A stretch of DNA of 53,404 nt from Lentisphaeria bacterium (GTDB taxonomy: Bacteria > Verrucomicrobiota > Lentisphaeria > Victivallales > Victivallaceae). Made by a program: the position numbers and the translations under genes. The notes below the pieces were generated by a model that saw nothing but the letters and a program-made list of their open reading frames with translations, was not told the origin of the DNA and did no database searches. Location of the stretch: assembly GCA_017456285.1 (NCBI GenBank), contig JAFTJQ010000007.1:1-53404 (forward strand). The letters run 5' to 3'. Shown piece after piece: positions 1 to 6,937 of the stretch; position 1 is the first letter of the stretch, and every line of letters begins with the position of its first letter.

Positions 1-109
1 AGCAGACAGTTGAATTCTCGACTCAAAAACTTTTACCCAATCAGCCCAAACATCAGCGTGGAGCTGATGCCATACCGATTTAATCACCAATATACACGAT
101 TATTTTTTT

Positions 110-330
110 CTGGATTCTTCGCTATGCTCTGAATGACGAGTTTGGCATGTCTTTGCCTCCGTGGCACAATATATAGCCGTCATGCAGAGGAGCGAAAGCG
201 ACGAAGCATCCAGTCTACGAGCCGCAAACCTCGCACTTCGTCGCTCCTAAGAGCGACACCTACCGTAATTCATAATTCCCCTGTCCTCCATAGCCTTTGG
301 CGAAGGAGGATAATTCTTAATTCATAATTC
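110..330. repeat. Mosaic dispersed repeat, copy 1
   Basis: This non-coding stretch starts with a core (110-147) that runs CTGGATTCTTCGC, TA, then a block containing GCTCTGAATGACG. A second block (148-280) follows and recurs almost unchanged at 42351-42478. The second block contains an inverted repeat, AGCGACGAAG at 197-206 with CTTCGTCGCT at 236-245. It ends in AATTC/TTAATT-rich simple sequence. The first 109 bases hold a small hairpin around 52-70 (ATCAGC...GCTGAT), similar to one at 1860-1877, and otherwise nothing I recognise. Confidence 0.75.
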
Positions 331-380
331 TTAATTTTATGGAATATCTGTGAATTTTTAGCAAAAAAATCATTTTCTAC

Positions 381-409
381 TTGAATTTACTGCAAAAACG
401 TGATATAAT
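381..409 (+). promoter_or_regulatory. Predicted sigma-70-type promoter for the symporter gene
   Basis: TTGAAT at 381-386 is followed by a 17 bp spacer ending in GTGA and by TATAAT at 404-409. The layout matches the other promoters in this window. Confidence 0.6.
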
Positions 410-462
410 ATCAATCAAGTATTTTTTATTACAAACCAAACAAGATTACGGAGTTAAACTTA

Positions 463-1848
463 ATGCTGCAAGTAGTTTCTTTTATTAATGAATATCTTTC
501 TGACTATGTTTTGATTTTTTTGCTGGTCGGAACCGGACTTTTTTTCACAATCCGCACTAAATTCGTGCAAATTCGTTGTTTCGGTGAGGGCTGGAAAAAC
601 GCTTTCGGCAAATTCTCTTTGCATGGTGGCAATGGCAAGCAAGGCGGCTTAAGTTCATTTCAATCACTTTCAGCGGCAGTGGCGGCTCAAGTAGGCACCG
701 GCAACATCGTCGGGGCTTCAGGAGCAATTTTAATCGGCGGCCCCGGAGCGATTTTTTGGATGTGGTTAATTGCATTTTTCGGTATGGCAACCATCTATGC
801 GGAGGCGGTTTTAGCCCAAGAGACCAGAATTACTGATGACAATAAAGTTATCCACGGCGGGCCTGTTTATTATATCAAAAAGGCTTTTCCTAATTATTTC
901 GGCACATTTTTGTCAGTATTTTTTGCCATTGCCTGCGTGGTATCGCTCGGCTTCATGGGGTGCATGGTTCAAGCAAATTCAATCGGTGAAACCTGCGAAC
1001 AGGCATTTAACGTGCCGTCCTACATCGTCGGAATTTTCATTGCATTAGCGGCACTTTTTATTTTCATCGGCGGAGTTTCCAGACTGGCACAAGTTACTGA
1101 AAAACTCGTACCTTTGATGGCGATTCTCTATTTAGCGGGCAGTTTGGGAGTACTTATTTGCCGAATTAATTACCTTCCTGAAACATTCGGAGTGATTTTC
1201 AAATACGCATTTTTGCCCGAAGCCTTGATCGGCGGCGGTATCGGACACGCACTTAAAACCGCAATCAGCCAGGGAGTTAAAAGAGGGCTTTTCTCCAATG
1301 AGGCAGGTATGGGGTCAACTCCGCACGCCCACGCACTTGCAAATGTGGCAACTCCGCATGTACAAGGCACAGTTGCAATGATCGGAGTTTTTATTGATAC
1401 TGCGGTGGTTCTGACGATGACTGCATTGGTAATTATCTCCACAGTTTACGTCGGTGATGGTCCGCTTGCGGCGGCAACGGGGGCAACTTACAAGGAATTT
1501 TTAGCTAATTCAGGACTGACCCAAACTAATTTGGTACAATACGCAATTGCTTCAGTAAGTTCAACAGCAATCGGCAATATTTTTGTTGCAGTCTGCCTCT
1601 TGTTTTTTGCTTTTTCAACAATTTTAAGTTGGAATTACTTTGGGAAAATCAATTTTCATTATCTTTTCGGCTCAAAAATGGTAATCATCTATTCGATTCT
1701 GGCAATCGGATTCATCTTCATCGGGACAACGATGAAAAGTGACCTTGTTTGGGCTTTGCAGGATATGTTCAATCAATTAATGGTGCTTCCTAACGTAATT
1801 GCTCTGTGGGCGCTTTCGACAATTGTCTGCAAATCTGCCCGAAATTAA
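463..1848 (+). CDS. Sodium:alanine/glycine symporter (AGCS family)
   Basis: This is an integral membrane carrier that most likely takes up alanine or glycine with sodium. The 461-residue length fits the family. The strongest signature is the N-terminal part around residues 70-90, where GTGNIVGASGAI is followed by a glycine- and proline-rich turn and a WMW helix, as in AGCS transporters. A second family signature, GVKRGLFSNEAGMGSTPHAH, lies near residue 270. Hydrophobic segments run along almost the whole length. The start is an ATG 54 bases after the predicted -10 box; no strong Shine-Dalgarno sequence is seen, only a weak GGAG upstream. It appears to be monocistronic. The family is clear, but the exact substrate cannot be read from the sequence. 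Confidence 0.9.
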   Translation: MLQVVSFINEYLSDYVLIFLLVGTGLFFTIRTKFVQIRCFGEGWKNAFGKFSLHGGNGKQGGLSSFQSLSAAVAAQVGTGNIVGASGAILIGGPGAIFWMWLIAFFGMATIYAEAVLAQETRITDDNKVIHGGPVYYIKKAFPNYFGTFLSVFFAIACVVSLGFMGCMVQANSIGETCEQAFNVPSYIVGIFIALAALFIFIGGVSRLAQVTEKLVPLMAILYLAGSLGVLICRINYLPETFGVIFKYAFLPEALIGGGIGHALKTAISQGVKRGLFSNEAGMGSTPHAHALANVATPHVQGTVAMIGVFIDTAVVLTMTALVIISTVYVGDGPLAAATGATYKEFLANSGLTQTNLVQYAIASVSSTAIGNIFVAVCLLFFAFSTILSWNYFGKINFHYLFGSKMVIIYSILAIGFIFIGTTMKSDLVWALQDMFNQLMVLPNVIALWALSTIVCKSARN

Positions 1849-1927
1849 ATTGCAACTATCAGCGTGAAACTGATGCCGCAACCATACATCCAACTCCAAT
1901 TTTTCAAAAATTTTCCCCAAAAAACTA

Positions 1928-1955
1928 TTGACAATTCAAAATTCTGTGCTATAAT
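1928..1955 (+). promoter_or_regulatory. Promoter of pseudopilin gene 1
   Basis: A consensus TTGACA at 1928-1933 is separated by 16 bp from TATAAT at 1950-1955, and the spacer ends in TGTGC. The same promoter, almost base for base, precedes the second pseudopilin gene at 10819-10846 on the other strand. Confidence 0.85.
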
Positions 1956-1963
1956 ATATCAAG

Positions 1964-2008
1964 TTTACAGTGATTGAGGTGATAACTGTCACTTCAAGTT
2001 ATTGTAAA
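1964..2008 (+). promoter_or_regulatory. Conserved structured 5' leader, copy 1
   Basis: The leader begins close to the expected transcription start. An outer stem pairs TTTACAGT (1964-1971) with ATTGTAAA (2001-2008). An inner stem pairs TTGAGGTGA (1974-1982) with TCACTTCAA (1989-1997) around the loop TAACTG. The second copy at 10763-10807 keeps both stems while changing paired bases, including G:C to A:T in the inner stem. Downstream, a conserved AAAGAGAGTAATTTTAA tract and the ribosome-binding stretch GAAAGGTC are shared too. The structure is predicted by eye; its function is unknown. Confidence 0.65.
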
Positions 2009-2052
2009 ATCGCTTAAAGAGAGTAATTTTAATAAAATGAAAGGTCAAAAAA

Positions 2053-2808
2053 ATGAAAAAATCACTCTATTTCACACTCATTGAATTGTTAGTTGTTATT
2101 GCAATCATTGCAATTTTGGCAGGAATGTTGCTCCCGGCTCTAAATAAGGCTCGTGAGAAAGCTCGTGCAATTTCATGTACCAGCAACTTGAAACAATGCG
2201 TACTGGCAGGGGCTATGTATGCTGATGAGAACAATGGCTTCTGGTTAATTGTTCCCTACAAGTACTCTTATGCAAAAGATGGCGGTACTTGCTACTCAAT
2301 GTATTGGGCTTCAGGCTTGGAATACTTGGGATACTTGCAGGGCAAAGTCATGTTCTGCCCGAATGTGGACAAAAAAGAACACGACTCTGATTATAATCAG
2401 GGGGCTTACGGTGTAGAAGTTGATGATGCTACTCCCTATGGCGGCAGAACTTCTTACGAGCCGAGCATTATGGTAATGGAAGCAACTAAAACCGGAACTT
2501 ATTATCCGCAGTTTATTAATGCTAAAGCTGTTAAAAACGCAGGTTCATTGTACTACAATATGGACTCATGCCGCAAAGTCGGTGATGCACTCAACAGCGG
2601 AACCAAAGCAGCTGCTTACATTATTAACGGCTGGGGTTGTGAAATGTCATTCCACCACTCAGACCGTATGAATGTCAACTTTATTGACGGACACTCTGAA
2701 CCGGTTACTCCCGATTCATTGAAAACAATGATGACTGATAATAAAGATTACTGCAAAAATACTATCAGATATGCAGTTCCGGGAAATAATACAAGCTTGA
2801 CAAAGTAA
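2053..2808 (+). CDS. Pseudopilin-like protein with H-X9-DG C-terminal motif
   Basis: The protein begins with a type IV prepilin-like N-terminus, [18 protein letters not shown], with the conserved glutamate at position 5 of the mature helix. The residue before the usual cleavage point is tyrosine rather than glycine. After the single hydrophobic helix and [14 protein letters not shown], the 251-residue protein has a globular part with paired cysteines. It ends in an H-X9-DG motif ([12 protein letters not shown], near residues 206-217). This architecture belongs to the large DUF1559-like or H-X9-DG families expanded in Lentisphaerae and Planctomycetes, known from genome surveys but poorly understood. 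It is likely anchored in or exported across the inner membrane. The first 42 residues are identical to the protein at 10037-10717 although codons differ, which points to purifying selection. A terminator follows directly. Confidence 0.85.
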   Translation: MKKSLYFTLIELLVVIAIIAILAGMLLPALNKAREKARAISCTSNLKQCVLAGAMYADENNGFWLIVPYKYSYAKDGGTCYSMYWASGLEYLGYLQGKVMFCPNVDKKEHDSDYNQGAYGVEVDDATPYGGRTSYEPSIMVMEATKTGTYYPQFINAKAVKNAGSLYYNMDSCRKVGDALNSGTKAAAYIINGWGCEMSFHHSDRMNVNFIDGHSEPVTPDSLKTMMTDNKDYCKNTIRYAVPGNNTSLTK

Positions 2809-2827
2809 GTTGTTATTAAAAATTCAT

Positions 2828-2860
2828 GCCGATATAAAAATTTTTTGTATCGGCTTTTTT
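2828..2860 (+). terminator. Intrinsic terminator after pseudopilin gene 1
   Basis: GCCGATA (2828-2834) pairs with TATCGGC (2848-2854), the stem extends into an A/T-rich inner helix, and six T residues follow. The next gene starts only 21 bases later, so that gene probably depends on read-through. Confidence 0.85.
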
Positions 2861-2881
2861 AAGTAAAAAGAAAGGAATAAA

Positions 2882-4558
2882 ATGAAAAAATTATTTATTT
2901 TAGGAACACTTATTTTAGGTGTTTGTGCTTTTGCAGATGAGATCATCTACAATGGCGGAAAAATCATCCCCTTGGAATTAAAGGTTATTGAAACCGCTCC
3001 GTACGATTTGAACTTCTGCTTCGCAACTAAGTACAATGACACAATCCACTTGACTCACTCAAAGGGTGTTCACACCATTAGTGAGAGACATTGTGCCGAC
3101 ATCTCTTATGACAATGGACAAACTTGGCAGAAACCCGAAAAGGGCGTTCACGTCGCAGGTATGAATGCCGCTTTGAACAGCAAAGGCGAAATTATCCAAA
3201 TCGGTATTTGGGATGCAAAAGCAAAAACTCAACATAACCTTGTTTGGGACAAAATTACTCCGGACGGACAGAGAGTACACCTGAACAAAACAATTGATCT
3301 CCCCTACGCCACAAGCGCTCATACCCACCGTGATATCTTGGTAACTCGTGACGGCAGAATGATTGCTACTGCTTACGGAAAAAAAGTGAATGCCAATCGC
3401 TCTCATATCTTCGCTATCGAATCAAAAGATGACGGCGAAACTTGGAACTTCCTCTCAATTATCACCGAACCGGAAGCAGGTGATCAGGAGGGGGCAAATG
3501 AAACCACTCTCGTACAGTTAAAAGACGGTACAATTTTAGCAATTTACCGTGTTGACGGGATGAAATCATGCAAACAACGCCGTTCAACTGACGGCGGCAA
3601 AACTTGGAGTGCCTCAGAGAGAGTCGGTTCTATGGGCGGAGCGTCTCCGCATGCAATCGTGCTTGAGAATGGAACTCTCGCTCTCGTAACCGGTCGTCCG
3701 AATCTCTATCTCTACTTGGACTTCACCGGTACCGGCAAAAAATATCAGCAGCACACCGTCTGGAAAGGCGGCACCAGCAGTTACGCTTCACTCATAGAAA
3801 CTGCACCGAATGAACTTATGGTTGTTTATGACGAAAGTCGTTTTATGAGTACCAAAAGCAATAGTGATTTCGCAAGAATCATGGCAGCAAAATACAGCAT
3901 TGTCAAAGATGACTCATTATCAACTATTTCAGGCGATCCGAAAGCTCAAGGTTTCGATGTCTGGTACTCTGCATGGGACAAAAAAGACCCGATGGAGGCT
4001 AAATTCGGTATCCTTATGGACTACAAAAAAGACAAAAATGTTTCTTCACATGTCTATGTCCATGAAATTCCTGAACGCCCCTACCCCGTACTTCGCATGC
4101 AGTCGCATGGTACTGTCGCTGACGGCAAGGAATGGGCGAGAATTGATATTAATAAGATGCCCGAGGGCGTCGCAAAAGCTGATGTCGAATTTGAATTCCG
4201 CTTAATGGATAATAGCGACAAACCACAATTCATGGTCAGCGTCTATTTCACTCCGCAGGAGGGTAAAAACTTGAGTGCTTATGTCGCATTTGCCAAAGAT
4301 TACATCCAGTATTTACAAGACGGCAACTTGAGAAAAGTTCCTTTTGACTTTGGAGTTTTCAAGTTCAGAAACTTCGTTATGAAGTGCGACACCACCAAAA
4401 ATGTTTGGGAACTCTATGAAAAAGGCGGAACAAAACCGCTCCTGAAACTCCCATTCATTAACAGTCCTAAAACAAGTCACGTTGCTATCGGTGACGGCGG
4501 CAGAAATATTTTTGGAACAATCGACCTCTCCTACATCGGTTGGAAGTACAAAAACTAA
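2882..4558 (+). CDS. Secreted sialidase-like protein with Asp-box repeats
   Basis: The protein has an N-terminal signal peptide (about residues 1-18, ending CAFA-DE) and is probably exported. Three Asp-boxes of the S-x-D-x-G-x-T-W type are visible: SYDNGQTW near residue 75, SKDDGETW near 181 and STDGGKTW near 236. They mark a six-bladed beta-propeller of the sialidase/neuraminidase superfamily. The C-terminal part (about residues 390-558) looks like an added beta-sandwich, possibly sugar-binding. Sialidases release terminal sialic acid, but the Asp-box fold also occurs in other glycosidases and the catalytic arginines and Tyr/Glu pair were not assigned, so the substrate is open. The gene lies between two terminators and has no obvious promoter of its own. 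A downstream epimerase remnant and the nag genes would fit amino-sugar use. Confidence 0.75.
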   Translation: MKKLFILGTLILGVCAFADEIIYNGGKIIPLELKVIETAPYDLNFCFATKYNDTIHLTHSKGVHTISERHCADISYDNGQTWQKPEKGVHVAGMNAALNSKGEIIQIGIWDAKAKTQHNLVWDKITPDGQRVHLNKTIDLPYATSAHTHRDILVTRDGRMIATAYGKKVNANRSHIFAIESKDDGETWNFLSIITEPEAGDQEGANETTLVQLKDGTILAIYRVDGMKSCKQRRSTDGGKTWSASERVGSMGGASPHAIVLENGTLALVTGRPNLYLYLDFTGTGKKYQQHTVWKGGTSSYASLIETAPNELMVVYDESRFMSTKSNSDFARIMAAKYSIVKDDSLSTISGDPKAQGFDVWYSAWDKKDPMEAKFGILMDYKKDKNVSSHVYVHEIPERPYPVLRMQSHGTVADGKEWARIDINKMPEGVAKADVEFEFRLMDNSDKPQFMVSVYFTPQEGKNLSAYVAFAKDYIQYLQDGNLRKVPFDFGVFKFRNFVMKCDTTKNVWELYEKGGTKPLLKLPFINSPKTSHVAIGDGGRNIFGTIDLSYIGWKYKN

Positions 4559-4585
4559 TTACTGTCGAAGTAAAATATAAATTCA

Positions 4586-4624
4586 AAGCTATTGCTGATA
4601 ACTTTTTCGGCAGTAGCTTTTTTA
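4586..4624 (+). terminator. Intrinsic terminator after the sialidase-like gene
   Basis: A 13 bp stem, AAGCTATTGCTGA (4586-4598) with TCGGCAGTAGCTT (4607-4619) including G-T pairs, is followed by a T tract. Confidence 0.85.
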
Positions 4625-4748
4625 TTGTCACTTTCCTTTCTTCCCCCTGCTTTACAGCGAAAAAACTTTTTCTATTCTGCTAAAAACTTTTTGCAATTAT
4701 ACTTTTTATAAAAAACAAAAAAGTTTTCGTATATTTGTATAAAAAAAC

Positions 4749-4776
4749 TTGACTTTTCCAAAAACTGTGGTATATT
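4749..4776 (+). promoter_or_regulatory. Promoter of the lipoprotein-secretin gene group
   Basis: TTGACT (4749-4754), a 16 bp spacer ending in TGTGG, and TATATT (4771-4776). It is the only convincing promoter before the four genes that run from 4844 to 9679. Confidence 0.75.
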
Positions 4777-4843
4777 AATGAGAATTAGTTAACACTGAAA
4801 GATATTTTCAATAAAAAGCATTTTACACAAAGGAGTTTACCCA

Positions 4844-5299
4844 ATGTTAAAAAATTATCTTTCCGCGATTACTATCGCTATCATGATTGCACTTTTTTCA
4901 AGTGCATGTACTACCGTCAAAGAAATTCATGCCCCCGCAGAAGAAATTAAAATAAATCAGGCTGAATACGATCTCGGCAAAGCTCTGCTTACAGCATTTG
5001 TTAAAAATGATGCGAAAACTTTTATAGGTTTGCTTCCCGAAGAAACCAGAGAATCTTTTACGGTCGAAACTTTTGCAAAAAGCCGAAAAAGCATTACCGA
5101 TTCAGTCGGCGAACCGATTGCATTCCACTACCTGACCACCTTGGAATTAACTTCGCTCAATCCGCAAATTTGGAAAGTCAAATTTCAGCGGACAAATCTG
5201 GAAAACACCAAGGTTTTTACCAGTGAATTGCTTTTCAGAGTAGTTACCGGTATGACCAAAGACAATGAAGCAGTAGTAACTGCTTTCCAATTTCTGTAA
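4844..5299 (+). CDS. Small lipoprotein of unknown function
   Basis: The 151-residue protein starts with a lipoprotein signal whose lipobox is SSAC (cysteine at residue 22), so it is predicted to be lipid-anchored in the envelope. The rest is a single small domain with alternating helix and strand, roughly like an NTF2/DUF4440-type cone, but I cannot assign a family. AAAGGAG lies upstream of the ATG. It is the first gene of a plus-strand group that continues with two secretin-like proteins, so a role as an accessory or pilotin-like lipoprotein of that envelope complex is an inference from position only. Confidence 0.7.
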   Translation: MLKNYLSAITIAIMIALFSSACTTVKEIHAPAEEIKINQAEYDLGKALLTAFVKNDAKTFIGLLPEETRESFTVETFAKSRKSITDSVGEPIAFHYLTTLELTSLNPQIWKVKFQRTNLENTKVFTSELLFRVVTGMTKDNEAVVTAFQFL

Positions 5300-5368
5300 T
5301 TAAATATTTTTTATCAATATAGTAATAGTAATCATTTATCAAAAAAAATTTAACAGAAAGGACAAAAA

Positions 5369-6916
5369 ATGGTAAAACTTTACTATGGACTCCGTAAATT
5401 AAGCATTATGCTTGCGGCAGTCACCCTCTGTGCTTTTGCAGCAGAGGCAAATGAAAGTTCGACTCGTACCATCCATTTGCGTCAAAATGATGCACAAGTA
5501 CGTTTCGAAAGCAAAATTTATGAATTGAAAAATGCAAAGGCAGACGAGATTCTCCCCTTTGTTAATTCAGCGATTTTGCGTTACGACAGCAACTCAACTA
5601 TCCGCAAAGTCGATACCGCAGACGGCAGCAACAATGCGTTGTTGGTCTCTACCGGCAAAGACTTCATTCAGTATGTTGATCAAATTATTGCTGTCCTCGA
5701 CAAAAAAGTTGCTAAATCAGACGCTTCAGCTGCATCTATCAGCGGTACAGGCTTAACCAGAATTGCCTACACTCCCAAATACCGTGCGGCACAGGAGTTG
5801 GCAAAACTCATCAATCTTACTTTGATGTCTTCTGCAGGTGCGGCTTTTATCAACGAAGAAACCAACACAATCTACTGGCGAGACCAAGATGCGAATGCTA
5901 AACGCACCCTCGCTTGGATCGAAAAACTTGACCAGCCGATTCCGCAGGTTCGTGTCCGTGTCAACTACTATGAACTTCGTGACAGCGACCTCAAAGATTG
6001 GGGATTTGACTACCTCGCATGGAAAAACGGTCCCGGTGTTAACTTATTCAACGTCGGTTACAATGCCGGAGAACTCGTTGTAAATGAATTAATTGAAGCG
6101 GCTTCTTTCGTTGCTACCAACTCTTGGGGACTCGGCGGATTTTTCACTGCTCCGCAGTTTGACATGAGTTTTATCCGCTGTCTTGAGCAGTCAGGCAATG
6201 CCAATGCGGTTGCCACCGGTTCATTGATGATGATCAATACCCCTGTCGGCAACAAAGCGGATTTCGCAATGCTTCGCCAAATCCAGAGTGCCAACCCGGC
6301 AACTGCTCCCTTTATCTACCGCGTTTCAATGACTCCCGAATATCAAACTATCGGAAAAAATGTACTCGGAAGAACCTTAGTCGGCAAAAGTTATTACGAG
6401 GATGCCGCCGGAAAAAAATACGCAGATCCGCCGCAAATGGAACTTCAGGTACTTAACCCCTTTATCTGCAAAGAAGACAAAGACCAGAAATCAGGCGGAG
6501 TTATTTTTGACTACTCACTCTATTTCAAAAGCGTAGTTGAGCGTGGCAATACCGGTTCTGAATTGAGCAATTCAGCCCTCTTCAGCGGAGCAACCACCCT
6601 CGGTTTCGGCAAGGAAAAAATTCTGGCTATCTATGAAAAAGAGAATGATGTTGAGCAGACAATCGGACTTCCGATTTTGTGCCGTATCCCGGTTTTGAAA
6701 TACCTTTTCAGCACCGTTACCAGCATCAAGGAACGCACTTACATCATCGTTACCGCCGAAGCTAATATCGTTGATATTGAAGCAGAAAAACAAGCCTTCA
6801 ATACCGACAGCATCGCAACTGCAATTGAACGGAGAATCGAAAATCCCTTCAAAAGTTCCGCAAGCAAAGCTAAAAAAAATGAAAATGCAGAATCAACCGA
6901 CAAAAGTCAGAAATAA
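5369..6916 (+). CDS. Secretin-like outer membrane protein (type II/IV secretin family)
   Basis: The 515-residue protein has a signal peptide (about residues 1-27). An N-domain-like region follows (about 50-115), with YELKNAKADEILPFVNSAI and repeated VLDK-type ends typical of secretin N1 domains. A second such region covers about 125-190, where KLDQPIPQVRVRVNYYELRD is the characteristic entry into the secretin core. The last core strand is recognisable near residues 430-470: GLPILCRIPVLKYLF, then KERTYIIVTAEANIVD. Secretins form multimeric outer membrane channels for pilus or type II systems. It ends in a basic, lysine-rich tail. GAAAGGAC precedes the start. It is followed after 21 bases by a second secretin-like gene. 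No GspE/PilB ATPase or PilD peptidase is in the window, so the system cannot be typed. Confidence 0.75.
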   Translation: MVKLYYGLRKLSIMLAAVTLCAFAAEANESSTRTIHLRQNDAQVRFESKIYELKNAKADEILPFVNSAILRYDSNSTIRKVDTADGSNNALLVSTGKDFIQYVDQIIAVLDKKVAKSDASAASISGTGLTRIAYTPKYRAAQELAKLINLTLMSSAGAAFINEETNTIYWRDQDANAKRTLAWIEKLDQPIPQVRVRVNYYELRDSDLKDWGFDYLAWKNGPGVNLFNVGYNAGELVVNELIEAASFVATNSWGLGGFFTAPQFDMSFIRCLEQSGNANAVATGSLMMINTPVGNKADFAMLRQIQSANPATAPFIYRVSMTPEYQTIGKNVLGRTLVGKSYYEDAAGKKYADPPQMELQVLNPFICKEDKDQKSGGVIFDYSLYFKSVVERGNTGSELSNSALFSGATTLGFGKEKILAIYEKENDVEQTIGLPILCRIPVLKYLFSTVTSIKERTYIIVTAEANIVDIEAEKQAFNTDSIATAIERRIENPFKSSASKAKKNENAESTDKSQK

Positions 6917-6937
6917 TAGAATCGAGGATTTATCATT

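Noticed and set aside
133-327. Reading frame inside the repeat near the window start (and its counterpart at 42238-42468)
   Set aside because: Both lie in the dispersed repeat, have no ribosome site and low-complexity, arginine/serine-rich translations.
1858-1880. Hairpin ATCAG...CTGAT after the symporter gene as terminator
   Set aside because: The stem is short and no T tract follows; the same small motif also occurs at 52-70 away from any gene end.
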